From: Oscillospiraceae bacterium
GTDB lineage: Bacteria; Bacillota; Clostridia; Oscillospirales; CAG-382
Assembly (NCBI GenBank): GCA_015064625.1
Contig: SVRW01000013.1
Span: 1-63,680, forward strand
Direction: 5' to 3'
DNA length: 63,680 nt
A program made the position numbers and the translations under genes. Below the pieces are notes generated by a model. That model was not told where the DNA came from. It ran no database searches and worked only from the letters and a program-made list of their open reading frames with translations. Positions 23,967 through 34,733 of the stretch are shown here, in pieces (within the stretch, counting starts at the first letter, position 1; the number at the start of each line of letters is the position of its first letter).

Positions 23967-26405
23967 TTAACCCCCGTAAATATCTGTTAATTTTAAAAAG
24001 TGTAATTTAATCGATAAATAGTCTGTTGATTCAATTCTCCCGTTAGAATCAATATCAGCCGCTTTGATTTGTGAATTTGTGAGAGGTAGAGTTCCTAAAA
24101 AGTATTGTTTTATCCTCAAATAATCAGTTGCTGATAACATACCGTTTCCGTCAACGTCTCCTGAAAGAACTATAACGTAATCTCCAATAATCATATCAGT
24201 ATGGGCGTAGCCTTCTGTTATTGGTTCAATATCTTTTAAAAGCTTCACAAAAGAAGAAAGTAATGAATTAGGAACTTTTATTCCTTGTATAAATATACAA
24301 TCGTCTGAGGAATGTACTTTATAGGTATTCAAAGCATCATTACCCGTTATTGCGAAGGAGTTACATTCTGCAACGCAGTCTTTAATGGTTCCGTAATAGT
24401 TGGTGCCTGCAATTCCCCCAAAGTTACTTTGAGAAGTATCTGATTTAACGGCACAGTTAATAATTGTTCCGTCATTATATCCTGCAATTCCACCTGAATT
24501 CATATATTCAGAATGTAAGTCAGCATATACAGCACAATTTATAATAAGTCCTGAGTTCCTTGCTGCAATACCACCTGCATATGTGGTGGAAGAAAGGGTA
24601 CAATCTTTTACTATAATGTTTTTGATTATACCTTTGTTTTGTATGTGACCGAAAAGTCCCAAATCAATGTCATCTTGATGATTTATTCCTTTAATAGAGT
24701 GATTCTTGCCATTAAAAATTCCTCCAAATGTTGATGGAAAGGAAAATTCCAGCCCTGAAAAATCAAGATCATTTGTCAGAACAAAAACTGTATCCAGAAA
24801 TTTATTTCCATTATTTACAAGATCTGCGAATACAAAAAATTGTTCTTCGTTTTCAATGGTCACGTGCCCGTAATATTTTTCATAAAGGCAGAACAATCTC
24901 AGATAATTGTTTAATACCTCTCTTTCACTTCCGCCATTTGAAATTATTTCCTTTGCGTCTTCTAAAAGAGAAGAAAGTTTTCTGTCTTCATAATATTCAT
25001 TGCCCATTGGCAACATAAAATCGTAAAGCTTTTGTATATCGGGAGCTTCGTATATTTCAGGCTCAACGTGTGCTTTAATGCAGAGGTTCCCATAATTGTT
25101 ATCTGCAATATCGATCCAGTTAATACAGTCAGCTGATGCAAAGCTTTTTCCGATTGAAGATGTTCTATTGTCAGTTCCCTCTGTATAAAAATGCACTTCT
25201 GTATCTCCGCTTATTTTCAAAACTATAGAAAATGCTTTGCCTTCTATAACGGGAACAGGGGAGGGAAGATCGCATAAATAATAACCAACAGCAGGCGCAA
25301 AACGGTTAAATCTACATAAAAGCTCGCCATCTGTTGGCGATGTGTAACCTTCATTCAGGGCATAAACTGAAATTTCATGCTCTAATTCGGGATCAGCAGC
25401 GTAAAAAGCAATTTTTTTCAATAATCCGTTTTCAGTTGCATCAAAAATATTTGCATTGTACACCGTACCCGATTTGTCCAGTACTAATGATTTTGAGAAT
25501 CCGTAACCATCGTATTGGTAAATCTGATGAATATCATTTTCTGATGGTTTAGCTGTGAAGGATACAATTCTTTTTAAAGAAGATGTTTCGTATGATATCC
25601 AAAAATAACCATCATCGCCCCAAGATTCACCGCGCGTGTTTCTACAAAGCCATGCTCCGTCTGTGGTGGGTTTTATCGTTCCAAAATTATCCTTTGAAAA
25701 ATTATCATCCCATCCGACAATTAAAGCAGCATGGTTAGAGGTTGTATAAAGGTTTTCAAAGAAACAATATCCATTTTCACTGTCGCTATAAAACGTTGGA
25801 GTGTCGCGGTATGAAGCCATCAATGCTCCATTCTTTACAATAGCTTTTTTTATGGATGTTATTTCTGTTTTTTCAAAAATATTTACCTCTGTAACTGTGT
25901 ATTCAGAAACGTATCTTTCGTTTTCTCTTACAAAGGTTGAGTTTATATTATTCACGTCATATTCAGCAAATTCTTCAAGCTCCAAACCGAATCCTCTTGA
26001 TAAAGCCCAGATGACGTATAAATCATTTCCACCGTATTGGAAAGGATTGGATGTCGAATATCCGTCACCATATGTAAGATCGTTTTCATCGTCAATAGCA
26101 GTATTTATGCTGAACCATCCAAGATGGGCTTCAGATAAATCAATTGTTGAATCAGCGTATCCACCAACAATAAGGGAAGATTCTATTGCTCCTATTGCAG
26201 AAAAGACCCAACATGTATTTGCAGAGCCTTGATTTTTAACAGAAGTTACATAGCCAAAATCTCTCAGATCATATGAATCTGAGAGTTCGGCACTTACTAC
26301 TGTAAAATTTACTGAAGATAAAATAAAGATAAAAGCTAACAGGAAAGAAAAGAAAACACCGTTAACTTTTCTCAATGCTTCGTGAATAATAATTGTTTTT
26401 TTCAT
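23967..26405 (-). CDS. Secreted papain-like (C1) protease with GLUG repeats and dockerin
   Basis: An 812-residue exported protein with a signal peptide (1-39). The C1 peptidase domain has an intact active site: oxyanion Gln59 and Cys65 in VKNQGSANTCW, the His in SNHAALIVGWDD, and the Asn in CRNTRGESWGDDGYFWISY. A middle part with GLUG-type beta repeats (GGIAARNSG, GGIAGYNDG, GGIAGTNYYG; roughly residues 600-690) follows. A C-terminal type I dockerin pair (SGDVDGNGMLSATDYLRIK and ADIDSNGRIESTDYLSIK) ends the protein. It is probably a cohesin-docked extracellular protease. Its ATG overlaps the TGA of thiI, which is odd for a secreted protein. Confidence 0.9.
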   Translation of the reverse strand: MKKTIIIHEALRKVNGVFFSFLLAFIFILSSVNFTVVSAELSDSYDLRDFGYVTSVKNQGSANTCWVFSAIGAIESSLIVGGYADSTIDLSEAHLGWFSINTAIDDENDLTYGDGYSTSNPFQYGGNDLYVIWALSRGFGLELEEFAEYDVNNINSTFVRENERYVSEYTVTEVNIFEKTEITSIKKAIVKNGALMASYRDTPTFYSDSENGYCFFENLYTTSNHAALIVGWDDNFSKDNFGTIKPTTDGAWLCRNTRGESWGDDGYFWISYETSSLKRIVSFTAKPSENDIHQIYQYDGYGFSKSLVLDKSGTVYNANIFDATENGLLKKIAFYAADPELEHEISVYALNEGYTSPTDGELLCRFNRFAPAVGYYLCDLPSPVPVIEGKAFSIVLKISGDTEVHFYTEGTDNRTSSIGKSFASADCINWIDIADNNYGNLCIKAHVEPEIYEAPDIQKLYDFMLPMGNEYYEDRKLSSLLEDAKEIISNGGSEREVLNNYLRLFCLYEKYYGHVTIENEEQFFVFADLVNNGNKFLDTVFVLTNDLDFSGLEFSFPSTFGGIFNGKNHSIKGINHQDDIDLGLFGHIQNKGIIKNIIVKDCTLSSTTYAGGIAARNSGLIINCAVYADLHSEYMNSGGIAGYNDGTIINCAVKSDTSQSNFGGIAGTNYYGTIKDCVAECNSFAITGNDALNTYKVHSSDDCIFIQGIKVPNSLLSSFVKLLKDIEPITEGYAHTDMIIGDYVIVLSGDVDGNGMLSATDYLRIKQYFLGTLPLTNSQIKAADIDSNGRIESTDYLSIKLHFLKLTDIYGG

Positions 26406-27592
26406 GGTTTTATTTCCATAACAGTCCTTGTTTCAAAGGCACGTTCAACCAGACCTTCCACGTCAAGCTTTGCTTCTTCAGCAAGAACTCCTTCAAGGGT
26501 AGGCCTTGTGTTAGGATGTTTAGGTGTAAAAACTGTACAGCAGTCATCATAGGGAAGTACGCTTATATCAAAGCTTCCTATAGCTCTTGATATTTTAACA
26601 ATTTCTTCCTTATCAAGCCCTGCACATGGTCTAATAACAGGAATTGTTGCAATAGCATCGGTAACTGCCATTGCAGGGACGGTCTGACTTGCAACCTGAC
26701 CTATGCTTTCACCTGTGATAAGAAGCTGTGCGCCAATTCTCAATGCGTGCTTCAAAGCAAGACGCATCATAAACCTTCTGAGAAGGACAGTGAAAAGCTT
26801 GTTGTCACAATGCTTCATAAGCTGTTCCTGTATTTCGGTAACAGATATACAGTTGAGATATAGACTTCCGTTATATTCAGCTAATTTCGAAGCAAGATCT
26901 ATTACCTTTTGCTTAGCATTATCGCTTGTGTAAGGTGGGCTTTCAAAGTAAACACAGTCGACGGAAATGCCTCTTTTTGACATCATAAATCCAGCAACGG
27001 GGCTGTCAATACCGCCTGATAAAAGCAAAAGTCCCTTTCCTGCACTACCCGAGGGCATACCGCCCAATCCCTTTTCTCCGCCATTATGAACGTAAGCATA
27101 TTTTTCACGTACCTCAACGAAAATGGTAACGTCGGGATTTTTAACATCAACCTGCAAATTATGCGTCGAATCAAGAATAACTCCGCCTACTTCCGCGCTT
27201 ATTTCAGGGGATTTGAGAGGGAAGGATTTATTACTTCTTTTTGATTCGCATTTAAAGGTTTTTGCTTTTCCAACGAGAGAGCGGATATTTTCCTTGACAC
27301 AAGCGGATATAGCATCCATATTTTTATCACATTGATAACCAATACAGATAGTAGCTATTCCGAAAAGCTTTTTCAAAATGGAAAAAGCTTCATCAATATC
27401 AGCATCTTCGTCACCGCTTATATAAAGAGTGGACTGTGCATATTCAAGGCTGAAGTTTCCCTCAGCCTTTTTCAGCATTTCTTTGGCTCTCTTAACGATA
27501 AGGCTCTCGAAGTATCCTCTGTTGAGACCCTTCATAACAACTTCGCCGTATTTCAGTAAAAGGACTTTTTTGTTTTCTTTTGAATTATTCAT
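26402..27592 (-). CDS. thiI: tRNA 4-thiouridine synthase
   Basis: A 396-residue sulfurtransferase that makes s4U8 in tRNA. An N-terminal ferredoxin-like/THUMP region (to about residue 165) precedes a PP-loop ATPase (LLLSGGIDSPVAGFMM). There is no C-terminal rhodanese domain, as usual in Firmicutes, so sulfur transfer must use another persulfide path. No cysteine desulfurase (nifZ/iscS type) is adjacent. It lies 6 bases after valS, in a tRNA-related operon, and overlaps the protease gene by four bases. Confidence 0.93.
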   Translation of the reverse strand: MNNSKENKKVLLLKYGEVVMKGLNRGYFESLIVKRAKEMLKKAEGNFSLEYAQSTLYISGDEDADIDEAFSILKKLFGIATICIGYQCDKNMDAISACVKENIRSLVGKAKTFKCESKRSNKSFPLKSPEISAEVGGVILDSTHNLQVDVKNPDVTIFVEVREKYAYVHNGGEKGLGGMPSGSAGKGLLLLSGGIDSPVAGFMMSKRGISVDCVYFESPPYTSDNAKQKVIDLASKLAEYNGSLYLNCISVTEIQEQLMKHCDNKLFTVLLRRFMMRLALKHALRIGAQLLITGESIGQVASQTVPAMAVTDAIATIPVIRPCAGLDKEEIVKISRAIGSFDISVLPYDDCCTVFTPKHPNTRPTLEGVLAEEAKLDVEGLVERAFETRTVMEIKP

Positions 27593-27598
27593 AAATAA

Positions 27599-30238
27599 TT
27601 ACACAAGTTTTTCAAGTGCTAAAGTGATGCTTTGCTTCATCGCTTCGTACTTTTTAACTTTTTCTCTTTCAGCATCAATTACTTTTGCAGGAGCTTTTGC
27701 AACGAAGTCTGTATTAGCAAGCTTTGCTGTTGCTCTTGCAAGCTCTTTTTCAGCATCTTCAAGCTCTTTAGCAAGACGTTTACGTTCCCCTTCGATATCA
27801 ACCATTTCTTTTGTACGAATGTAAACGGTAGCACCAGATGTGATTATTTGAACACATTCATCGGCATCAGCAGGTGCGTTATCAATTACTTCAACAGCAG
27901 AAGCGGATGCAAGCTTTTCAAACCAAACGTTAGAGCTTTCGAAAAGAGCTTTATGTTCAGTTTTAATATAAAGAGCTGATTTCTTTGAGGGAGGAACGTT
28001 CATTTCAGAACGTCTGTTTCTTATAGCTTTAATAGCATCAATTACATATTGAACGTTTTCTTCATCATTGGAGAATGAAAGCTTTTCGTCATATACAGGG
28101 AAAGATGAAATCATAATGCTTTCGCCTTCGTGGGGAAGCTTCTGCCATATTTCTTCAGTAATGAAAGGTGTGAATGGATGCAAAAGCTTCATGGTGTTTG
28201 AGAGAACGTATACGAGAACCTTGCAAGCAACATGATAGCCTTCTGTTCCTTTAGCGTTGAGTCTTGGTTTAACAAGCTCAATGTACCAATCGCAGAATAC
28301 GTCCCAGATAAAGTCGTAAAGCTTGGAAACGGCAACGCCCAGTTCGTATTTGTCGATATTGTCGTTAACTTCCTTAACCAAAGTGTTATATTTGGAGAGA
28401 ATCCATTTATCCTCTTTTTCGAGAGCAATAGAGGTTATATCCTCTGGAAACTGGATTTCATCTGCAAGATTCATAAGAACGAATCTTGCAGCATTCCATA
28501 TTTTGTTGCAGAAGTTTCTTGAGGCTTCAACACGTTCTTCATAGAAACGCATATCATTTCCAGGGCTGTTACCAGTAGCAAGAGTAAATCTTAACGCGTC
28601 AGCACCGTACTTATCTATTATTTCAAGTGGGTCAATACCGTTGCCAAGGGATTTACTCATTTTTCTTCCTTGAGAGTCTCTTACCAATCCATGAATAAGA
28701 ACGTCACTGAAGGGCTTTTCCTTCATACCTTCAAGTCCTTGGAATATCATTTTTGAAACCCAGAAGGTTATAATATCATATCCTGTAACAAGTACGTTTG
28801 TTGGATAGAAATATTCAAGATCTTCAGTTTGATTGGGCCATCCGAGCGTTGACATTGGCCAGAGAGCAGATGAGAACCATGTATCGAGAACGTCTTCATC
28901 CTGTGTGATTTTTTTGCTTCCACATTCAGGACAAACTGTAACGTCTTCTTCTGCAACTGTCATTTTACCGCAATCTTCGCAGTAGAATGCGGGAATTCTG
29001 TGTCCCCACCAAAGCTGACGTGAAATACACCAGTCAAGGATATTTTCCATCCAGTTCAAATAGTTCTTGGAAAATCTTTCAGGAACAAATCTGATATCAC
29101 CATTCTTTACAGCTTCAATAGCAGGCTTTGCAAGCTCTTCCATTTTTACGAACCATTGTCTTGAAGAAAGGGGTTCAACTATTGTTCCGCATCTGTAGCA
29201 ATGCGCAACAGCGTGGGAATGTGGTTCAATTTTAACGAGAAGTCCAAGAGCATCAAGATCTTCAATAATTGCTTTTCTTGCATCAAAGCGATCCATACCT
29301 TGATACTTACCGCCGTTTTCGTTGATTTTACCATTACCGTCGAGAACAACGATCATTTCAAGGTTATGTCTGAGTGCAACCTGATAGTCGTTGGGGTCAT
29401 GGCAAGGAGTCATTTTAACGCAACCTGTACCGAATTCTTTATCAACGTATTCGTCAGCAACAATTGGAATTTCTCTGTTCATCAAGGGCAAAATAGCGGT
29501 TTTACCGATGTATTTTGCATATCTTTCGTCTTCGGGATTAACAGCAATACCTGTATCGCCCAACATTGTTTCAGGACGTGTTGTAGCGATGATAAGCATT
29601 TCGTCGCTGTCTTTAATTGGGTATTTTACGTAGTAGAAATTACCTGCTGTATCTTTGTGATCAACTTCGGTATCAGAAAGAGCAGTGTTACAGTTGGGAC
29701 ACCAGTTGATGATTCTGTAGCCACGATAAATCTGACCTTTATTGTATAAAGAAACAAAAATTTTTCTTACTGCGGCAGAGCAAGTTTCATCCATTGTGAA
29801 ACGTTCACGTGTCCAGTCACAAGAAGAACCAAGCTTTTTGAGCTGGTTTATTATACGACTGCCGTACATCTTCTTCCAGTCCCATACACGTTCAAGGAAT
29901 TTTTCTCTGCCGAGATCATGACGGGAAAGACCTTCGTTTTTGCGAAGCTGTTCTTCAACCTTGATCTGAGTTGCAATTCCAGCATGGTCCGTACCTGGGA
30001 TCCAGAGTGTACAATATCCTTGCATACGTTTTGTACGAATAAGAATATCCTGCAACGTTTCGTCGAGAGCATGTCCCATATGAAGCTGACCTGTTACGTT
30101 TGGTGGTGGAATAACTATAGAAAAAGGTTTCTTTGATTTGTCTATTTCAGGGGTGAAATATCCGTTTTCGGACCAGAACGTGTAAAGTCTGTCCTCAACG
30201 TTTTTCGGATCGTATTTTTTATCAAGTAAATTGTTCAT
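27599..30238 (-). CDS. valS: Valyl-tRNA synthetase
   Basis: An 879-residue class I synthetase. The HIGH motif appears in [15 protein letters not shown] (HMGH) near residue 50, the editing domain includes [19 protein letters not shown], and the KMSKS motif is in [11 protein letters not shown]. The C-terminal coiled coil ([19 protein letters not shown]) for tRNA binding is present. Full length. No T-box leader is possible: only 17 bases separate it from the upstream DUF1015 gene, so it relies on an operon promoter. Confidence 0.96.
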   Translation of the reverse strand: MNNLLDKKYDPKNVEDRLYTFWSENGYFTPEIDKSKKPFSIVIPPPNVTGQLHMGHALDETLQDILIRTKRMQGYCTLWIPGTDHAGIATQIKVEEQLRKNEGLSRHDLGREKFLERVWDWKKMYGSRIINQLKKLGSSCDWTRERFTMDETCSAAVRKIFVSLYNKGQIYRGYRIINWCPNCNTALSDTEVDHKDTAGNFYYVKYPIKDSDEMLIIATTRPETMLGDTGIAVNPEDERYAKYIGKTAILPLMNREIPIVADEYVDKEFGTGCVKMTPCHDPNDYQVALRHNLEMIVVLDGNGKINENGGKYQGMDRFDARKAIIEDLDALGLLVKIEPHSHAVAHCYRCGTIVEPLSSRQWFVKMEELAKPAIEAVKNGDIRFVPERFSKNYLNWMENILDWCISRQLWWGHRIPAFYCEDCGKMTVAEEDVTVCPECGSKKITQDEDVLDTWFSSALWPMSTLGWPNQTEDLEYFYPTNVLVTGYDIITFWVSKMIFQGLEGMKEKPFSDVLIHGLVRDSQGRKMSKSLGNGIDPLEIIDKYGADALRFTLATGNSPGNDMRFYEERVEASRNFCNKIWNAARFVLMNLADEIQFPEDITSIALEKEDKWILSKYNTLVKEVNDNIDKYELGVAVSKLYDFIWDVFCDWYIELVKPRLNAKGTEGYHVACKVLVYVLSNTMKLLHPFTPFITEEIWQKLPHEGESIMISSFPVYDEKLSFSNDEENVQYVIDAIKAIRNRRSEMNVPPSKKSALYIKTEHKALFESSNVWFEKLASASAVEVIDNAPADADECVQIITSGATVYIRTKEMVDIEGERKRLAKELEDAEKELARATAKLANTDFVAKAPAKVIDAEREKVKKYEAMKQSITLALEKLV

Positions 30239-30255
30239 ATAAAAGCTCCAATATA

Positions 30256-31506
30256 TTATTTGTCAAGACAGTTAATTACAAGACCTGTGATAAGCTTGGG
30301 ATAGAAATATGTGGATTTTTGAGGCATTTTATCGCCTGCAAGGGAAACAGCCTTTATTTGCTGAACCTTTGTGGAATTAAGAATAAATGCGCAGGAAGCA
30401 TCACCGCTTTTAACGAGGGATACAGCTTCATCAATGCTTCTTGTATAAATAAGACTCTTTTGGTTAGCCATATTTTCCTTGTCAATTCCAAATCCTTTTT
30501 CAAGAATGAGTGTATGAAGTACAGAAACGTCAAGACCGCAGTATGCATCGGAATGGCCTTCTATAACAGCATCCTCTTTTCGTTTGAAAAGAGTGAATCC
30601 GTTTCCGCCGCTGTAAAGAGCATAAGCGTGAACGTCGGAAAGTGAGGCGAGAACTTCCTCTGCTTTGGATACGTCATCCATTTCTGTGATTTCAAATTCT
30701 TCCTTGCATTTTTCCTTGAGAGCTTCAAGGTCAAGTCCTTTTTCTGTGATTACACGGTGTGTTGGCATGATAACCAAACCTTTGTTATCCATATCAACAA
30801 GAGTCATAAGTATATAATCAGTGTCCTGTCCCTCAACGCCGTTTTCTTTGCAGATTCTTCTGTAGTTAAGGCTTGTTTCGTATCTGTGATGTCCGTCGGC
30901 AATAAAAAGCTGTTTATCTGCAAATGCAGAAACAAGAGCATCAAGATCATTCTTGTCAGTAATCTTCCAAAGAGTATGTGTAACGTCTTCGCTATCCGTA
31001 AAGGAACATTCAGCTTCAAGCTTCTTTGCATTTTCAATAATCGCTTCAACCTTCTTTTCTTCGTCAACGTAAAGTGAATATACGGATGAGAAGTTGCAAT
31101 GTGTAGCAGTAAGAAGATTCAATCTGTCCTGTTTTGCTTTTGAAAGTGTTTCTTCGTGGGGAAGGACTACCTTTTCTGCAAATTCATAAAGCTTTGCAAG
31201 ACAAACAAGACCATCGAAAACGTAGTCTTTTCCTGCAACTGAAAATTTTTCTTGATATACGAAAATTCCCTCGGAATCATCACGTTTCAAAACGCCTTCT
31301 GCAACCCATTCTTTGAGAAGCTTTGCAGCGTTTTCATATTTGTTTTCGCCTTCGGGCTTTTCAAGAATAACAATGTTGTGGCTGTTTCTGCCGACAATTT
31401 CTTCTCTTTCCTTGTCGCTTATTATGTCATAGGGAGGGCATACGCAAGTATCAATATTTTTTTTGTCCGTAAAACGGAGAGGTTTAATAGGTTTGATTAC
31501 TGCCAT
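30256..31506 (-). CDS. DUF1015 family protein
   Basis: A 416-residue cytoplasmic protein of the DUF1015 family, with the diagnostic CPPYDII near the N-terminus and [11 protein letters not shown] in the middle. The family is widespread in anaerobes and has been linked by annotation to HTH or kinase-like functions without firm proof. The ATG at 31506 (MAVIKPIKP) is chosen because AAGGA lies just upstream; the longer frame starts at 31533. It lies between pcrA and valS in one transcription unit. Confidence 0.85.
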   Translation of the reverse strand: MAVIKPIKPLRFTDKKNIDTCVCPPYDIISDKEREEIVGRNSHNIVILEKPEGENKYENAAKLLKEWVAEGVLKRDDSEGIFVYQEKFSVAGKDYVFDGLVCLAKLYEFAEKVVLPHEETLSKAKQDRLNLLTATHCNFSSVYSLYVDEEKKVEAIIENAKKLEAECSFTDSEDVTHTLWKITDKNDLDALVSAFADKQLFIADGHHRYETSLNYRRICKENGVEGQDTDYILMTLVDMDNKGLVIMPTHRVITEKGLDLEALKEKCKEEFEITEMDDVSKAEEVLASLSDVHAYALYSGGNGFTLFKRKEDAVIEGHSDAYCGLDVSVLHTLILEKGFGIDKENMANQKSLIYTRSIDEAVSLVKSGDASCAFILNSTKVQQIKAVSLAGDKMPQKSTYFYPKLITGLVINCLDK

Positions 31507-31543
31507 GAATAAATCCTTCTTTCTATATTCCAATTTTTAAATC

Positions 31544-33943
31544 TCAGTTTATTTTTTTGAGCTTACAAAAGCTTGCCATAACTTTTTTCGTTGTTCCCGA
31601 ATCAAGCTTGATTTCGTAAATGAAATCTTTTTTCAAATCAACTACGGATATGATTTCACCGTTTCCAAAAATGTTATGTGAAACTCTGTCACCGACTTTA
31701 ATATCTTCTGTTTTATCACTGAAATCATGATGTGAACTTTTTGCCGCAGTTTGTGTATTCTTAACGAATGAGTCTCTGCTGTTAGCGTATTTACGCTTGG
31801 ATTCGGAAGCGTTATGGTTATAAACGGTCTTCATCGGTTGTTCTATAATGACAAGCTCCTTGGGAATTTCAAGAGCAAATCTTGAAAGTGGATTAGAGGA
31901 TGTCTTACCATAAAGAAGACGTGTGTTTGCGTGGCAAATAATAAGCTGTTTTTTAGCTCTTGTAACTGCAACGTATGCAAGTCTTCGTTCTTCTTCCATT
32001 TCGCTTGTGGTTGCCGCCATAGTTTGAGTTCCTGGGAAAACACCTTCCTCGAATCCTGGAAGGAATACTGTGTTGAACTCAAGTCCTTTTGCACTGTGAA
32101 CAGTCATAAGTGTTACAGCATTTTTCTCGCTGTCCATATTATCAACATCAGTAATCAACGCTATTTCTTCAAGGAAGCCTTTAAGTGTTGCTTCTTCACC
32201 GTTTTCTACGGCTCTCTGTTCGTACATCAATGCACCAGATATAAGTTCTTCGAGAAGCTCTGCTTTATCCTTGTCGTCTTCAGTTTCAAGTATATATTCC
32301 TTATAAGCAGTTTTTGTAATTATTTCCCTGATCAACGCAGAAACGGAAGCAGTTTTTGCGAATTCTCTGAAATAATCAATGAGACCTTGGAAAACACGAA
32401 GTTTGGCTGTAGCTTTTTGCAATTCGGGGTAATTTTCAAGATTGGAAATTATGCTGTAAATACTTACATCCTTCGTTGCAGAAATATCTTCAAGGAGAGA
32501 AACCGTTGTATTACCTATAGAACGCTTGGGAACGTTTATTATCCTCTTAATTCGTATAGTATCATCGGGATTGTCAACAACGTGAAGATAAGCAGTAAGA
32601 TCTTTTATTTCTTTTCTGTCATAGAAACGTTGGCTTCCGAAAACGCGGTAGGGGATACTGCTTTTTGAAAAGATAATTTCCAAAGCGTTAGCTTGAGCCT
32701 TCTGTCTGTAAAGCACAGCGAAATCCTTATATGAATTTTCACCTGAAGCAACCTTATCTTTTATATATGTTACGATATATCCAGCTTCTTCGCTTTGCGT
32801 GAATTGTTTCTTTAGGATAATTCTTTCACCTTTTTCGGAATCCGTCCAAAGCTCTTTTCCTCTTCTGCCTTTGTTGTTGGCTATAATTGCGTTTGCGGCA
32901 TTAAGGATTGTCTGAGTAGAACGGTAATTGCGTTCCAATTTAATAATCTTAGCATCAGGGAAATGCTTATCAAAAGAAAGAATGTTTTCGACAACCGCCC
33001 CTCTGAATGCATAAATGCTTTGGTCGTCGTCACCGACAACACATATATTTTTATGAGTGGATGCAAGGTATCTTACAAGAAGGTCTTGAGTTGTATTTGT
33101 GTCCTGATACTCATCAACAAGAATATATCTGAACTGATTTGAGTATTTGTTAAGTATTTCTCTGTGACCTTTGAAAAGTTTCAGAGTGTTAAGTATAATA
33201 TCATCAAAATCCAAAGCGTTTGCAGCAACAAGCTTTGCTTGATATGTTTTATAAACTTCAGATATGAGTTCTGCTCTTAAATCTGTTGAAACTGCCAGAT
33301 ATTCTTCAGCCTCTATACATTTTTCTTTTGCTTTGCTTATAGCTTCAAGCATTGATTTTGGAGTATAAATTTTGTCGTCTATTTTGAGCTGTTTGAGAAC
33401 TTCTGTCATAAGGCGTTTGCAATCGGGTACGTCGTAAATGGTAAAATCATTTCTGTATCCGCCAAGAAGGTCTATATGTCTTCTCAATATCTTTGCACAA
33501 ATAGAATGGAATGTACCTGCCCACACATATTTGCTGGATTCACCTAATGTGATAGCTAATCTGTCCTTTATTTCATTTGCGGCTTTGTTTGTAAACGTGA
33601 TACAAAGAACTTCCCAAGGCGCAGGAGCATTCTTCACATATTTTTTCAAATGTGCGCGAATTTCAGCTTCAGATGAATTTGAAAGAGCTTCAAGCGCGTT
33701 TAAATCATCCGCTTTTGCGACAATATTCTCCTCGTATAGTTTACCGAAATAACAGAGGTATTCAACTCTGTTAACAAGTACAGTTGTTTTTCCGCTACCT
33801 GCACCTGCTATAACAAGCAATGGTCCGTTAGCTGTGAAAACAGCTTCCTTTTGTTCGGTGTTAAGTTTTTGGTAGATTTTTTCCAACAGATTCTTCTTCA
33901 GGTCGTTGAAAGAAGTCTGTTCGGCTGGTATGCAATCAATCAT
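31544..33943 (-). CDS. pcrA: ATP-dependent DNA helicase PcrA/UvrD
   Basis: A 799-residue superfamily 1A 3'-5' helicase for DNA repair and replication-conflict resolution. Visible motifs: I (VIAGAGSGKTTVL), Ia, II (LVDEYQDTN), III (VVGDDDQSIYAFRGA), IV (KLERNYRS), V (TVHSAKGLEFNTVFL) and VI (RRLAYVAVTRAK). The C-terminal RNA-polymerase-binding Tudor-like domain ends as VGDRVSHNIFGNGEIISV. An insertion of about 35 residues with several acidic stretches sits after motif I. Confidence 0.94.
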   Translation of the reverse strand: MIDCIPAEQTSFNDLKKNLLEKIYQKLNTEQKEAVFTANGPLLVIAGAGSGKTTVLVNRVEYLCYFGKLYEENIVAKADDLNALEALSNSSEAEIRAHLKKYVKNAPAPWEVLCITFTNKAANEIKDRLAITLGESSKYVWAGTFHSICAKILRRHIDLLGGYRNDFTIYDVPDCKRLMTEVLKQLKIDDKIYTPKSMLEAISKAKEKCIEAEEYLAVSTDLRAELISEVYKTYQAKLVAANALDFDDIILNTLKLFKGHREILNKYSNQFRYILVDEYQDTNTTQDLLVRYLASTHKNICVVGDDDQSIYAFRGAVVENILSFDKHFPDAKIIKLERNYRSTQTILNAANAIIANNKGRRGKELWTDSEKGERIILKKQFTQSEEAGYIVTYIKDKVASGENSYKDFAVLYRQKAQANALEIIFSKSSIPYRVFGSQRFYDRKEIKDLTAYLHVVDNPDDTIRIKRIINVPKRSIGNTTVSLLEDISATKDVSIYSIISNLENYPELQKATAKLRVFQGLIDYFREFAKTASVSALIREIITKTAYKEYILETEDDKDKAELLEELISGALMYEQRAVENGEEATLKGFLEEIALITDVDNMDSEKNAVTLMTVHSAKGLEFNTVFLPGFEEGVFPGTQTMAATTSEMEEERRLAYVAVTRAKKQLIICHANTRLLYGKTSSNPLSRFALEIPKELVIIEQPMKTVYNHNASESKRKYANSRDSFVKNTQTAAKSSHHDFSDKTEDIKVGDRVSHNIFGNGEIISVVDLKKDFIYEIKLDSGTTKKVMASFCKLKKIN

Positions 33944-34040
33944 TTCTCATTGCCTCAGCATACTTAGCGCTTAATGCGTTTGTGCCGACGTTCCTTTCTT
34001 AAATGCTTTTTTGAATTAAATTTATGTTTGTTGACATTTT

Positions 34041-34727
34041 TTATTTGTTTGAATCTTTTTTTGATTCTTTCGAATCAGTTTCCGTGGATTTATTTTCATT
34101 TCCAACGGAACTTGCAATTTTTTTATAATTTTGCCAAATGGAAACTCCATTCATAGCCAGAGATAATACTTTCCAAATTTTTATAGAAAATCGTAAATCA
34201 GCATAAAAATCAGCTGTTTCGGCTATAAAATCGGGAGTTATTTCAACGTATACTGCATTTTTTCTAATCCCTTTTGCGTTCTCAGCAAATTGGTGAAGTA
34301 CAGCACCTGCAGTACACATAATACCATAAAGGTCTGCTGTTTTTGCGGCATCCTCTGATGCAGCTACAGCTTTGAAGTGAAGCTTTTCGAGTTTAAATGC
34401 GTGAATCGCTTTTCCAAAAAGACTTATTGCGCTGTCCTTAAAGAAAACCACAGCTTTTTTAACTCCTGGAAAGGGAAGCTTTTCTTCTTTTTTTCCTTCT
34501 TTTGTTTTTTTTCTTTTTTGAGCTTTTTCTTTGAATACGTACTCTGTTTCTTCGTCATCTTTTTTTTGACGGTATAATATGGGAATATAATATTCAAATT
34601 TAACAAATAAAACGCTTATAGAGAATTTAATGTTTCCATCAAATTTCAATGTGAATTTTATCTTCAATGATAAAATCAAAATTAAAAGCAGAAGAATGGC
34701 TGATAAAATATATAAGAATATCATCAT
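34041..34727 (-). CDS. DUF2953 domain membrane protein
   Basis: A protein of about 228 residues with one N-terminal membrane helix (about residues 2-21), a beta-rich stretch (IKFTLKFDGNIKFSISVLFVKFEY), a very lysine/glutamate-rich insertion, and the conserved tail DFYADLRFSIKIWKVLSLAM. This matches DUF2953 proteins such as B. subtilis YtfI, which lie next to scpA-scpB and the sporulation gene ytfJ. No ytfJ is present here. Start chosen at the ATG at 34727, 7 bases past scpB. Confidence 0.75.
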   Translation of the reverse strand: MMIFLYILSAILLLLILILSLKIKFTLKFDGNIKFSISVLFVKFEYYIPILYRQKKDDEETEYVFKEKAQKRKKTKEGKKEEKLPFPGVKKAVVFFKDSAISLFGKAIHAFKLEKLHFKAVAASEDAAKTADLYGIMCTAGAVLHQFAENAKGIRKNAVYVEITPDFIAETADFYADLRFSIKIWKVLSLAMNGVSIWQNYKKIASSVGNENKSTETDSKESKKDSNK

Positions 34728-34733
34728 CAAAAA

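Noticed and set aside
30239..30255. T-box control of valS
   Set aside because: Only 17 bases separate valS from the preceding gene.
31931..32668. Plus-strand frame of 245 codons opposite pcrA
   Set aside because: Cys/Phe/Ser-rich translation typical of an antisense shadow; pcrA on the other strand has all helicase motifs.
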